Shown here piece by piece: positions 1-9,085 of a stretch of DNA of 64,000 bases (position 1 is its first letter; every line of letters starts with the position of its first letter). The DNA comes from Massilia glaciei (GTDB lineage: Bacteria; Pseudomonadota; Gammaproteobacteria; Burkholderiales; Burkholderiaceae_D), in contig NZ_PXWF02000121.1 of NCBI RefSeq assembly GCF_003011895.2, positions 62,001 through 126,000 on the forward strand, given 5' to 3'. The position numbers and the translations under genes are program-made. Below the pieces are notes generated by a model. The model had not been told where the DNA came from. It worked only from the letters and a program-made list of their open reading frames with translations, and searched no databases.

Positions 1-916
1 CGAGCCGCAGCGAGAGCGACCGCGCGATGTCCGAAAACGGCGGCGCGTGGTCGGGGTCGGTCGGGCCGTACAGCGCGATCACCGGGCGGTTCAGCGCCGA
101 GGCGATGTGCAGCAGCCCGGAATCGTTCGACACCACCGCGTCGGCGCGCGCGATCAGCGCGACCGCCTCGTCCAGCCGGGTGGCGCCGGCCAGGTTGAAC
201 ACGGCCTGCGGGCGCGCATGGGCGACGATCTCGTCGCACACGTCCTTGTCCTTGGGCGAGCCGAGCAGCGCCACCTGCGCGTCCGGGTTGGCCTCGACTA
301 TGGCGACGGCGAGCGCGGCGAAGTGGCCCGTCGGCCAGCGCTTGGCGGCGCCGAATTCGGCGCCCGGCGCGAACACCACCAGCGCCCGATCGCGCGCGAT
401 GCCGGCGCGCGCGCAGGCGGCTGCGATCTGCTCCTCGCCGACCCGCAGGCGCGGGCGCGGCACGTCGGTGCGCGGGGGCGCTTGCGGCGCCTGCGCCAGC
501 GCCGCGTAGAACGGCACCATCGGCCGCGGCGGCGCCGTGTCGTGGTGCATCACATTGAGCAGGCCGTAGCGCATCTCGCCCTTGTACCCGACCCGCACCG
601 GGATCCCGGCCAGCCAGGGGATCAGCGCGTACTTGAGCGTGTTGGGCAGCACATAGGCGTCCTGGTAGCCGCGCGCGCGCAGCACCCTGGCGTACTTCCA
701 GCGTTCTTTCAGTTGCAGCGGGCCGTGCTTGAACGGCGTCTCGAGCACGCTGTCGACTTCGGCCATGGCGCGCCACACCGGCGCCACCGAGGGCGGCGCC
801 AGCACGTCGATCGGGCGCCCCGGATGGCGCCGCGCCAGCATCTGCAGCAGCGGCTGCGCCATCACGGCGTCGCCGATCCAGTTGGGCGAAATGACGAGGG
901 TGCGCGCGGTGCTCAT
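1..916 (-). CDS. waaF: ADP-heptose:LPS heptosyltransferase II (partial, C-terminus outside window)
   Basis: GT9-family glycosyltransferase. Known members transfer heptose from ADP-heptose to the growing LPS inner core on the cytoplasmic side of the inner membrane. About 305 residues are visible and the reading frame runs off the left edge. The N-terminus reads MSTARTLVISPNWIGDAVMA, the acceptor-side NWIGDxVM motif typical of WaaF. A later segment, VVSNDSGLLHIASAL, is the conserved donor-binding region near the C-terminal domain. The ATG at 916 overlaps the stop of msbA (ATGA, 4 bp), so the two genes are probably translationally coupled, msbA first. WaaC or another GT9 enzyme is possible, but the NWIGD signature favours WaaF. 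Confidence 0.85.
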   Translation of the reverse strand, partial: MSTARTLVISPNWIGDAVMAQPLLQMLARRHPGRPIDVLAPPSVAPVWRAMAEVDSVLETPFKHGPLQLKERWKYARVLRARGYQDAYVLPNTLKYALIPWLAGIPVRVGYKGEMRYGLLNVMHHDTAPPRPMVPFYAALAQAPQAPPRTDVPRPRLRVGEEQIAAACARAGIARDRALVVFAPGAEFGAAKRWPTGHFAALAVAIVEANPDAQVALLGSPKDKDVCDEIVAHARPQAVFNLAGATRLDEAVALIARADAVVSNDSGLLHIASALNRPVIALYGPTDPDHAPPFSDIARSLSLRL

Positions 917-2646
917 GCCACCTCGGCCGTGGCGAACTGGAGCCGGTACAGGTTGGCGTACATACCGTTGTGGGCCAGCAGTTCGTCGTGGCGGCCCGCC
1001 TCGACGATGCGGCCCTGGTCGACCACCACGATGCGGTCGGCCCGCTCGATTGTCGAGAGCCGGTGCGCGATCACGATCGTGGTGCGCCCGGCCATGAGGG
1101 CGTCGAGCGCGGCCTGCACCGCGCGTTCGGATTCGTTGTCGAGCGCGGAGGTGGCCTCGTCGAGGATCAGGATCGGCGCGTCCTTGTAGATCGCGCGCGC
1201 GATCGCCACGCGCTGGCGCTGCCCGCCCGACAAGCGCATGCCGTTCTCGCCGATCGGCGTGTCTAGCCCCTCGGGCAGCGCCGCGACCACCTCGGACAGG
1301 TGGGCCGCCCTGACCGCCGCCAGCAGGCGCGCCTGGTCGACCGTCTCGACCCCGTAGGCGATGTTGGCGCCGAGCGTGTCGTCGAACAGCACCACGTTCT
1401 GGCCCACCATCGCCAACTGGGCGCGCAGGCTGGCCAGGGTGATGTCGCCGTAGGGCACGCCGTCGAGCAGGATGCGGCCGGCGTCGGGTTGGTAGAAACG
1501 GGTGAGCAGGTTGACGAAGGTCGACTTGCCGCCGCCCGAGACGCCCACCAGCGCCACCGTCTGGCCCGGCAGAACCTCGAGCGAGACGTCGTTCAGCGCG
1601 AGCGGGTTTTTGTCGGAGTAGCGGAACGAGACGTGTTCGAGCTTGAGGTGGCCGCGCGCGCGTCCGAGCACGGTGGCGCCGGTGTCGGTCTCGATCGGGG
1701 CGTCGATCATGGTGAACACCGTCTCGGCCGCGGCCATGCCGCGCTGCATCGGGCCGTTGACCTCGACGAGCGCCTTGAGCGGCTGCAGCAGCATCAGCAT
1801 CATGGTGATGAAATTGGTGAATTGGCCGACCGTCATGTCCGAGCGGATCGCCATCACGATCACCACCGACACCGCCAGCGCGGTGCAGATCTGGGTGATC
1901 GGCACGGTGGCGGCGGCGGCCACCGTCATGCGCTGCGAAAAACCGCGCAACGCCTCGCTGCGGGTCTCGAAGCGCCTGCCCTCGTAGCGCTCGCCCGAGA
2001 AGATGCGGATCACCTGGTGGCCGCGCGCGGCCTCCTCGACCACCTGGGTCATCTCGCCGGTGACGCGCTGGTTGTCGCGGTTGAGGCGGCGCAGCCGTTT
2101 GGTGGTGGTGCGCACGATCACGGCCGTGAGCGGCACCACCACCAGCGCGATCAGGGTCAGGCGCCAGTTGAGCCACAGCAGCGCGCCGAGCAGGCCGACC
2201 ACCACCATGGTGTCGCGCACGAAGGCGAGGAACACCGAGTTGATCATGTCGACCACCTGGCGCACGTCGGCGATCACGGTGTTGATGATCCTGCCGGTCG
2301 ACTCCTCGTGGAAGCGCGCCACGGGCAGGCGCAGCAGGCGGTCGAACACCATCCGGCGCAGGTCGTTGAGCACGCGGCTCATGACCCAGTTGTTCAGATA
2401 GGCGGTCGAGAAGGTGCACAGCCCGCGCAGCACGAAGATCGAGAGCAGGATCAGCGGCACCAGCCACAGGCTGAACTCGACCTTGTTCGGGCCGATGCCC
2501 TTGTCGAGCAGCAATTGGAGCGCGTAGCCGAGCATCGGCTGGGTGGCGGCGGTGCCGGCCATGGCGAACAGCGCGAGCACCGCGCGCGAACGGTAGGGGC
2601 GCACCAGCGCGCTCAGGCGTTTGGCGATGACGCTAGTTTCCATCAT
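913..2646 (-). CDS. msbA: Lipid A/LPS flippase, ABC transporter MsbA
   Basis: A 577-residue half-transporter: an ABC exporter membrane domain (about residues 15-320, six predicted helices) followed by a nucleotide-binding domain (about 340-570). Seen in the NBD: Walker A GVSGGGKST, signature LSGGQRQR, Walker B ILILDEAT and the H-loop IVIAHRLST. MsbA homodimers flip core-lipid A from the inner to the outer leaflet of the inner membrane. The neighbouring waaF (4 bp overlap) and the O-antigen ligase-type gene on the other side support an LPS role over drug export. Two start codons stand in tandem (2646 and 2643), preceded by a purine-rich AAAGAAA. Length is normal for the family. Confidence 0.9.
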   Translation of the reverse strand: MMETSVIAKRLSALVRPYRSRAVLALFAMAGTAATQPMLGYALQLLLDKGIGPNKVEFSLWLVPLILLSIFVLRGLCTFSTAYLNNWVMSRVLNDLRRMVFDRLLRLPVARFHEESTGRIINTVIADVRQVVDMINSVFLAFVRDTMVVVGLLGALLWLNWRLTLIALVVVPLTAVIVRTTTKRLRRLNRDNQRVTGEMTQVVEEAARGHQVIRIFSGERYEGRRFETRSEALRGFSQRMTVAAAATVPITQICTALAVSVVIVMAIRSDMTVGQFTNFITMMLMLLQPLKALVEVNGPMQRGMAAAETVFTMIDAPIETDTGATVLGRARGHLKLEHVSFRYSDKNPLALNDVSLEVLPGQTVALVGVSGGGKSTFVNLLTRFYQPDAGRILLDGVPYGDITLASLRAQLAMVGQNVVLFDDTLGANIAYGVETVDQARLLAAVRAAHLSEVVAALPEGLDTPIGENGMRLSGGQRQRVAIARAIYKDAPILILDEATSALDNESERAVQAALDALMAGRTTIVIAHRLSTIERADRIVVVDQGRIVEAGRHDELLAHNGMYANLYRLQFATAEVA

Positions 2647-2950
2647 TTTCTTTCGCGATCAGGCAGCAGCCCATGTTTGATTGGCAAAGAAATCGCCGGG
2701 TTTGTCGGAAGCGGAGCGCAATTTTCGCATTAATGCCGCCACAAAGGTGGAAATGAAAGATGGAAATGAAATGTGGAAATGCAAAGAACGGCCACGGGCG
2801 GCGACGAGTGGCAAGGCGGACCAGCCCCGCCCGCGCCGCGGCGGCGCCGCCAAACACGCGCACGCCTACGCCAGCGCAAGGGCGCCCCGCGCCGATCTTA
2901 CTAGACTCTCGGGACCACTTTCGCGCGCCCCCCCCTGCCCGCTCATCACC
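2647..2950. other. Divergent intergenic region msbA / O-antigen ligase gene
   Basis: No convincing gene. The ligase frame stays open leftwards to 2681, but the N-terminal extension would be low-complexity and rich in Arg/Ala/Pro without membrane character, so I read this stretch as the shared promoter region. Its left part is AT-richer. It contains three 13-bp tandem units (see 2748-2786). Confidence 0.5.
2748..2786 (+). repeat. Three 13-bp tandem repeats upstream of the ligase gene
   Basis: Three consecutive units start at 2748, 2761 and 2774 and share TGGAAATGAAA (the third has TGGAAATGCAAA). The regular 13-bp spacing in a promoter region could be iterated operator sites or replication slippage. 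There are too few copies to suggest an origin. Confidence 0.6.
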
Positions 2951-4222
2951 ATGCCAGCGATCATCATGCCAGCCATCACCACCCTCGCCCCGACGCTGCC
3001 CGAGCGCCTCAGCGCCACCTGCGTTTTGCTCGCGCTGTTTTGCATCCCGTTCTCGACCGCGCTCACAAATGTCTTCGTCGCAACGAGCCTGCTCCTTTTC
3101 GTGTTGGCGCTGGGCGCCAGCGCGGCCCTGCGCGCGCAGGCGCTGCGCGCGCCCCCCGCACGCCTGGCGCTGGCCCTGCTCGCCTTGCTGGTCGTCGCCA
3201 GCAGCTGGTCCAACGCCCCCGCGCCCGACCTCGTCAAGGCGCTGGGCAAATACGCCAAGCTGCTGCTGTTGCCGCTTGCCATCACCCTGGCCTGGCGCTC
3301 GCCCGCGCTGCCGCGGCGCGCCCTCCATTGCTTTCTCGCCGGGGCCGGCGTGCTGGCGCTGGCGTGCTACCTGGCCTACTTCGAGTTGATGCCCAGTTCG
3401 CGGCTCGGCTGGTGGCGCGTCGGCGACGCCGGCAACGCGTTCGCGTTCAAGAACCACATCACGATCGGCATCCTGCTCGGTTTCGCCGCCGCGCTGAGCC
3501 TGCTCAAGGCGAGCTACGACACCGGGCGCGCGCGCCTGCTGGCCATCGCGGCGGGGATCGGCTTCGGTTTTCCGGTCATTTTCCTGATGCAGGGCCGCAC
3601 CGGCTACGTGGCGCTGTTCGTCGGCCTGGTCACCCTGCTCCTGCTGCGCATGCGCCTGACGGCGCCGCGCGCGGTCGCCGGGGTGGGCGCCATCGTGCTG
3701 CTGTTCGCGTGTTTTTATGCGGTCTCGGCCAATTTCAAGCTGCGCACCGACGCCCTCATCAGCGAGGTGCGCACGGTCGACGCGCGCACCCCCAACGGCC
3801 AGCGGGTGAGCTTTTTGCAGGTCGGCGCGCGGATGATCGCGGCCGATCCGGTGTTTGGCCGGGGCACGGCCTCGTTCGCCGAAGCCTACGCGCCCACCGC
3901 GCGCCGCACCTGGCCGGAGGGGTCTTTCCAGGCCGGGGTGCGCTACCAGCCGCACAGCGAATTCTTGCTCATCGCGGTGCAGCTCGGCTTGCTCGGCACG
4001 CTCCTTTACTTCGCCCTGCTCGGCGCGATCGGCAAGGCGGCATTGCAGGTGCGCAATCTCGAGGCCGACAGCCTGGCGCTGCTGTGGGCGATCTACGTGT
4101 GCGCGTCGGCGTTCAACAGCTTGCTGTGGGATCCGACCGAGGGCTACTGGTTCCTGCTGCTGGCCGGCTGCCTGTATGCGAGCGCCACACGCTTCCAAAG
4201 ACAGGCGGCGCAGCTTGCCTGA
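2951..4222 (+). CDS. waaL: O-antigen ligase family membrane protein (WaaL/Wzy_C type)
   Basis: About 423 residues, almost entirely hydrophobic, with roughly ten to twelve predicted membrane helices. The Wzy_C-type region contains GRTGYVALFVGLVTLL, then a large polar loop (about residues 260-330), then PHSEFLLIAVQLGLLG, which carries the conserved periplasmic His-x-x-x-x-L pattern of WaaL-type ligases. Such enzymes move polymer from undecaprenyl diphosphate to lipid A-core in the periplasm. I start at the ATG at 2951, where the hydrophobic sequence begins. An ATG at 2966 is equally possible. The position beside msbA and waaF supports ligase over O-antigen polymerase, but the two share this domain and cannot be separated here. 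Confidence 0.75.
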   Translation: MPAIIMPAITTLAPTLPERLSATCVLLALFCIPFSTALTNVFVATSLLLFVLALGASAALRAQALRAPPARLALALLALLVVASSWSNAPAPDLVKALGKYAKLLLLPLAITLAWRSPALPRRALHCFLAGAGVLALACYLAYFELMPSSRLGWWRVGDAGNAFAFKNHITIGILLGFAAALSLLKASYDTGRARLLAIAAGIGFGFPVIFLMQGRTGYVALFVGLVTLLLLRMRLTAPRAVAGVGAIVLLFACFYAVSANFKLRTDALISEVRTVDARTPNGQRVSFLQVGARMIAADPVFGRGTASFAEAYAPTARRTWPEGSFQAGVRYQPHSEFLLIAVQLGLLGTLLYFALLGAIGKAALQVRNLEADSLALLWAIYVCASAFNSLLWDPTEGYWFLLLAGCLYASATRFQRQAAQLA

Positions 4223-4255
4223 ACCCTTGCCGGCATCCCCTTGCCCTCCCACACC

Positions 4256-5077
4256 ATGCGCCAGGCGCCACGCATTTCGCTCGTCATCACCACCTACAAC
4301 CGGCCCGACGCGCTCGAGCTTGTGGTGGAGGCATGTTTCGGCCAGAGCGAGCGCGGCTTCGAGATCATCGTCGCCGACGACGGCTCGGCCGAGGCCACGC
4401 GCGCCTGCGTCGAACGGCTGCGCTCGCGCGCGCCGGTGCCGCTGACGCACGTGTGGCAGGCCGACCAGGGATTCCGGGCGGCCATGGCGCGCAACCGCGG
4501 CACGCGCGCCGCCAGCGGCGACTACATCGTGTTCCTCGACGGCGACTGCGTGCCGCAACGCGATTTCGTCGCGCTCCACCGGGCGCTGGCGCGGCCGGGG
4601 TTTCTGGTGTCGGGCAGCCGGGTGCTGCTCAGCGAAGGGTACACGGCGCGCGTGCTGGCGGAAGGAATCGATCTGCACCTGCTCGGCGTGGCCGACAAAT
4701 TGCGCCTGCGGCATGCGGGCGCCATCAACAAGGTGCTGCAACTGCTGTGCAAGTGGCCCGACGCGGGGCGCGCGAGCAAGCGTTTCACGTGGCGCCGCAT
4801 CAAGAGTTGCAATCTTGGCGTGTGGCGCTCGGACTTGTACAAGGTCGACGGCTTCGACGAGGGCTTCCTCGGCTGGGGGCACGAGGACGCCGATCTGGTG
4901 CTGCGGCTGTTCAACGCGGGCGTGATGCGCAAGGATGGCGCGTTCGCGACCGAGGTGTTCCATCTATGGCACCGCGAGGCGCGGCGCGACCTGGCCTCGA
5001 GCAACCTCAAGCTGGTGCGCGAGCGCGCGGCCGACAAGACGGTGCGCGCGGCGCGGGGTTTGAGTTCGCATGAATGA
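4256..5077 (+). CDS. Family 2 glycosyltransferase with C-terminal galactosyltransferase-type domain
   Basis: 273 residues. The N-terminal GT-A fold shows ISLVITTYNRPDAL, IIVADDGS and the metal-binding VFLDGDCVP (DxD type). The C-terminal half contains GFDEGFLGWGHEDADLVLRL, the hallmark of the Glyco_transf_7C extension found with GT2 enzymes that add hexoses or N-acetylhexosamines. It probably acts in the cytoplasm on LPS core or O-antigen. The ATG at 4256 is preferred over an upstream TTG at 4241. It lies 33 bp after the ligase gene and is probably in its operon. Sugar specificity cannot be read from sequence. Confidence 0.85.
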   Translation: MRQAPRISLVITTYNRPDALELVVEACFGQSERGFEIIVADDGSAEATRACVERLRSRAPVPLTHVWQADQGFRAAMARNRGTRAASGDYIVFLDGDCVPQRDFVALHRALARPGFLVSGSRVLLSEGYTARVLAEGIDLHLLGVADKLRLRHAGAINKVLQLLCKWPDAGRASKRFTWRRIKSCNLGVWRSDLYKVDGFDEGFLGWGHEDADLVLRLFNAGVMRKDGAFATEVFHLWHREARRDLASSNLKLVRERAADKTVRAARGLSSHE

Positions 5078-5151
5078 AGCCGCTGCGGCCCTAAACGAGT
5101 CGTGCCGCGTAGGCCGCCGGTCTGAATGGGCGAACCTCGCATAAATGCAAG

Positions 5152-5199
5152 CTCAGCATGGGGCAAACGCATGCGTTTGCGCGTTCGCGGGGATGACGA
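5152..5199 (+). repeat. Dispersed intergenic repeat fragment with 18-bp perfect palindrome
   Basis: Between convergent genes. 5163-5180 is a perfect palindrome (GCAAACGC/GCGTTTGC arms around AT), followed by CGCGGGGATGACG. The flanks (CTCAGCATGGG, CGCGGGGATGACG) match the repeat at 16740-16788, so this is one copy of the genome's short interspersed hairpin repeat. It may serve as a bidirectional transcription end, but no T-run follows. Confidence 0.6.
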
Positions 5200-5215
5200 C
5201 CAATTCTGCCACGCT

Positions 5216-8200
5216 CTAGTACTCGACCCTGACCTCGCGCGCGCCAAGGCCCCGCTCGAGCGCGAGCGTGAGCGCGTCGGACGGCGCGACCCGCCACTCC
5301 TCGCCGAACTGCAGCGTGCAGTCGACCCCCTGCGGTTTTAGCCGCATCAGCACCGCCAGCCCGGCCGGATTGCGGTGCGGCTGCAGCACCTCGGCGATCT
5401 TCGACGACGGCACCGGGGCCGGCAGGAACATGCCGAAATGGCTGCCGTACTGCACCCGCGAGGCGGTCAGGTCGAACACCTTCTCGGCCGTGATGCGCAG
5501 GCCGCCGTTGAAGCGGTCCTCCGACACCTTGCCCACCACCAGCAGGAACTCGTCCTCCTTGAACATGCTCTTGTTGGCGTCGAACACCTCGTTGTAGACG
5601 GTGACCTCGACCACGGCGGTCTTGTCGTCGAGCGAGACGATCAGTATCTTGCCGCGCTGCGTCATCTGGGTGCGGATGCCGGTGATCACGCCGCACATCA
5701 TGCGCGGGTCGCGCGACGGCTCGAGGTCCTTCAGCTTGGTGCGCGAGAAACGGCGCGCCTCGACCGCGAACGAGTCGAACATGTGGCCCGACAGGTAGAA
5801 GCCGAGCGCGATTTTTTCCTCGGACAGCTTTTGGCGGTCGGTCCACGGGGTCGCCTTGACGTACTCGGGCGGCGCGACCATGTCGCTGTCGTCGCCGCCG
5901 AACAGGCTGACCTGGTTGATCGAGGCGTGCGCCTGGTCGGCGCATTCGACCGCGAACGCGACCGAGGCGAGCAGGATCGCGCGGTCGACCTTGAAGCAGT
6001 CGAAGGCGCCGGCGCGGATCAGCGACTCGATGGTGCGCCGGTTGATCTGCTTGCGGTCGACCCGCTTGCAAAAGTCGAACAGGTCGGTGAAGTGCCCGCC
6101 GGCGGTGCGCGCGGCGATGATCGCCTCGATCGCGCCCTGGCCCGAACCCTTGACCGCGCCCAGCCCGTAGCGGATGTTGGTGACGCGCTTCTTGCTCACC
6201 GACGGCGCCTCGCCCTCGGGCGTGAAGCGGTAGTCCGAATGGTTGACGTCCGGCGGCAGCAGCGTCAGGCCGCAGATGTCGAGCGAATCCTCGACCAGGA
6301 TCTTGATCTTGTCGGTGTCGTCCATCGCCAGCGACAGGTTGGCCGCCATGAACGCGGCCGTGTGGTGCGCCTTGAGGTAGGCCGTGTGGTACGACAGCAG
6401 CGCGTAGGCGGCCGCGTGCGACTTGTTGAAGCCGTAGCCGGCGAACTTCTCCATCAAGTCGAAGATCTCGTCGGCCTTTGCGGCCGTCAGGCCGTCCTTG
6501 GCGGCGCCGGCGCGGAAGATCTCGCGGTGTTCGGCCATCTCCTCGGCCTTCTTTTTACCCATCGCGCGGCGCAGCATGTCGGCGCCGCCGAGCGAGTAGC
6601 CGCCCACGATCTGCGCCATCTGCATGACCTGCTCCTGGTAGACCATGATGCCGTAGGTCTCGGACAGGATGGACTCGGTGCGCGGATCGGGATAGTCGAA
6701 TTTTTCGCCGTGCTTGCGCTTGCAAAAGTCGGGGATCAGGTCCATCGGGCCCGGACGGTACAGCGCCACGAGCGCGATGATGTCCTCGAAGCGGTCGGGG
6801 CGCGCGTCCTTGAGCATGCCCTGCATGCCGCGCGACTCGAGCTGGAACACGGCGACCGTCTTGGCCTTGGTCAGCAGCTCGTACGAGGCCTTGTCGTTGA
6901 GCGGCAGCTTCTCGAGCGCGAAGTCGGCGTTGGCCGGGTCGAGCTGCTTGATGTAGCGCACCGCGCGGTCGAGGATGGTGAGCGTGGTCAGGCCCAAGAA
7001 GTCGAACTTGACCAGCCCGACGGCCTCGACGTCGTCCTTGTCGTACTGCGACACCACGCCCGAGTCGCCGCCCTGGGTGTAGAGCGGGCAGAAATCGGTC
7101 AGCTTGCCCGGGGCGATCAGCACGCCCCCGGCGTGCATGCCGATGTTGCGGGCGATGCCCTCGACCTGCTGCGCCAGCGCCAGCAGCTGCTTGACCTCGT
7201 CCTCGTTCTCGAGCCGCTCGGCCAGCATCGGCTCCTCGGCGATGGCGTCGGCGATGGTGACAGGCTTACCCGGCTTGAACGGGATCAGCTTAGAGATGCC
7301 GTCGCAGAAGTTGTAGCCGAAATCGAGCACCCGGCCGACGTCGCGGATCGCGCCCTTGGCCGCCATGGTGCCGAAGGTGGCGATCTGCGAGACCGCCTCC
7401 TTGCCGTACAAATCCTTGACGTGCTGGATGACGCGGTCGCGCCCCTCCTGGCAGAAGTCGATGTCGAAGTCGGGCATGGAGACCCGTTCCGGATTGAGGA
7501 AGCGCTCGAACAGCAGGTTGTACTGCAGCGGGTCGAGGTCGGTGATGAGCAGCGAATACGCCACCAGCGAGCCGGCGCCCGAGCCGCGGCCCGGGCCCAC
7601 CGGCACCCCGTTCTCCTTGGCCCAGCGGATGAACTCGGCCACGATCAGAAAGTAGCCCGGAAAGCCCATGTTGCTGATGGTGTCGGTCTCGAACTTGAGG
7701 CGGTCCTCGTAGCGCGCGCGCTGCGCCTCGCGCTTGGCCGGGTCCGGATACAGGTGGACCAGGCGCTGTTCGAGGCCGGCCTTGGACTCCGAGACCAGGA
7801 ACTGGTCGATCGTCATGCCGGGCGGGGTCGGGAAGTTCGGCAGTTGTGGTTTGCCCAGCGTGAGCACCACATTGCAGCGTTTGGCGATGTGCACCGAGTT
7901 GGCCAGCGCGCCGGGCATGTCGGCGAACAGCTCGGCCATCTCGGCCTGCGACTTGAAGCGCATCGACTCGTTGAAGCGCTTGACGCGCTTGGCGTTGGCC
8001 AGCATCTCGCCCTCGGCGATGCAGGTGCGCGCCTCGTGGGCGACGAATTCCTCGGGCGAGAGGAACTGGATCGGGTGGGTCGCGACCACCGGCAGGCCCA
8101 GTTTGGCCGCCAGCGCCGCCGCCTGGCGCACCTGCGCCTCCTGGTTCGGCTGGCCGGCGCGCTGCACCTCGATGTAAAAATGGCCCGGGAAGATCGCGGC

Positions 8201-8767
8201 CCAGCGCGCCGCGCAGCGTTCGGCCAGCGCCAGGTTGCCGTTCTCGATCGCGGTGCCGACGTCGCCGAAGTGCGCGCCCGAGAGCACGATCAGGCCGTTG
8301 GCCTGGCTCTCGCCCGGGTTCAGGGTCGATTCGCTCGTCGCCAGCGCGGCGAGCCACTCGGGGCGGATCTCGGCGCGGCCCTTGTGCTGGTTGCTCAGCC
8401 AGGCGTTAGAGAGCAGCTCGCACAGCTGCAGGTAGCCCATGCGGTTTTTGGCCAGCAGCAGCAAGCGCGAGGGTTTGTCGCGGTTGTCGTCGTTGCTGAT
8501 CCAGGCGTCGACCCCGATGACCGGCTTGATGCCCTTGCCGCGCGCGGCCTTGTAGAACTTGACCATGCCGAACAGGTTGGCCAGGTCGGTGATCGCGAGC
8601 GCCGGCTGCTTGTCCTTGGCGGCGGCGGCGACCACGTCGTCGATGCGCACCAGGCCGTCGACGATCGAATACTCCGAGTGCACGCGCAGGTGGACAAACG
8701 CGGGGCCGTTTGGCACCGCCGGGGCGGGCGCTGCTGCGCCATCGCGTTCAAGGACATCCATGCTCAT
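5216..8767 (-). CDS. dnaE: DNA polymerase III subunit alpha
   Basis: 1183 residues, close to the 1160 of E. coli DnaE. The N-terminal PHP domain starts with HLRVHSEYSIVDGL. The palm has PGRGSGAGSLVAYSLLITDL and the catalytic MPDFDIDF. The finger/little-finger region has FNKSHAAAYALLSYHTAYLKAH. Near residue 930, INQVSLFGGDD fits the beta-clamp binding pentamer (QxxLF). A C-terminal OB-fold-like segment follows. It is the replicative polymerase catalytic subunit in the cytoplasm. The start at 8767 (MSMDVL) is preferred, with an in-frame ATG at 8761. It is a single-gene unit, convergent with the GT2 gene. Confidence 0.97.
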   Translation of the reverse strand: MSMDVLERDGAAAPAPAVPNGPAFVHLRVHSEYSIVDGLVRIDDVVAAAAKDKQPALAITDLANLFGMVKFYKAARGKGIKPVIGVDAWISNDDNRDKPSRLLLLAKNRMGYLQLCELLSNAWLSNQHKGRAEIRPEWLAALATSESTLNPGESQANGLIVLSGAHFGDVGTAIENGNLALAERCAARWAAIFPGHFYIEVQRAGQPNQEAQVRQAAALAAKLGLPVVATHPIQFLSPEEFVAHEARTCIAEGEMLANAKRVKRFNESMRFKSQAEMAELFADMPGALANSVHIAKRCNVVLTLGKPQLPNFPTPPGMTIDQFLVSESKAGLEQRLVHLYPDPAKREAQRARYEDRLKFETDTISNMGFPGYFLIVAEFIRWAKENGVPVGPGRGSGAGSLVAYSLLITDLDPLQYNLLFERFLNPERVSMPDFDIDFCQEGRDRVIQHVKDLYGKEAVSQIATFGTMAAKGAIRDVGRVLDFGYNFCDGISKLIPFKPGKPVTIADAIAEEPMLAERLENEDEVKQLLALAQQVEGIARNIGMHAGGVLIAPGKLTDFCPLYTQGGDSGVVSQYDKDDVEAVGLVKFDFLGLTTLTILDRAVRYIKQLDPANADFALEKLPLNDKASYELLTKAKTVAVFQLESRGMQGMLKDARPDRFEDIIALVALYRPGPMDLIPDFCKRKHGEKFDYPDPRTESILSETYGIMVYQEQVMQMAQIVGGYSLGGADMLRRAMGKKKAEEMAEHREIFRAGAAKDGLTAAKADEIFDLMEKFAGYGFNKSHAAAYALLSYHTAYLKAHHTAAFMAANLSLAMDDTDKIKILVEDSLDICGLTLLPPDVNHSDYRFTPEGEAPSVSKKRVTNIRYGLGAVKGSGQGAIEAIIAARTAGGHFTDLFDFCKRVDRKQINRRTIESLIRAGAFDCFKVDRAILLASVAFAVECADQAHASINQVSLFGGDDSDMVAPPEYVKATPWTDRQKLSEEKIALGFYLSGHMFDSFAVEARRFSRTKLKDLEPSRDPRMMCGVITGIRTQMTQRGKILIVSLDDKTAVVEVTVYNEVFDANKSMFKEDEFLLVVGKVSEDRFNGGLRITAEKVFDLTASRVQYGSHFGMFLPAPVPSSKIAEVLQPHRNPAGLAVLMRLKPQGVDCTLQFGEEWRVAPSDALTLALERGLGAREVRVEY

Positions 8768-9085
8768 GTTCGGCTTACCCTGCTAATCAAAGGACGCTAT
8801 TTTACCGCGCACGCACCATGCCGGTCAGCTAATCGGGCGCGGGGGAATTTGGCAAGGGGAGCAGGCCGAAATCGTGTCGGGAGAATTTAGAAAACTGATC
8901 GCATTCCAGCATCCCGCGTGGACGATGGGTTGGTTTCTTTGAGGACCATTGGTTGTATTCGGGCAGCAACGCCGGAAATAAGTTCGTTGCCCCCGATTAT
9001 TTCTTGGTATAAAGTTTGAATGTCAAGTAGCAAATTAACAAGCTTCGCCGTCGTTGTCGCCAACCCGATCACCAGGGGAAACAGC
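8768..9085. other. Divergent promoter region dnaE / OMP-CHAT operon
   Basis: 318 bp without a supported gene. Toward the right-hand operon, TATAAA at 9008-9013 lies 15 bp after TTGCCC (8987-8992), a weak sigma70-like pair, and a purine-rich AGGGGAA precedes the ATG at 9086. A leftward open frame across 8887-9285 is antisense to the signal peptide and is rejected. Confidence 0.4.

Noticed and set aside
2748-2786. Iteron-type replication origin
   Set aside because: Only three short units in a promoter region and no replication initiator gene nearby.
2681-2950. N-terminal extension of the O-antigen ligase frame
   Set aside because: 90 extra codons without membrane character; a better start coincides with the first helix at 2951.
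5375-8890. Long rightward open frame opposite dnaE
   Set aside because: Shadow of dnaE; composition (Arg, Asp, Val, His) typical of antisense frames in GC-rich DNA.
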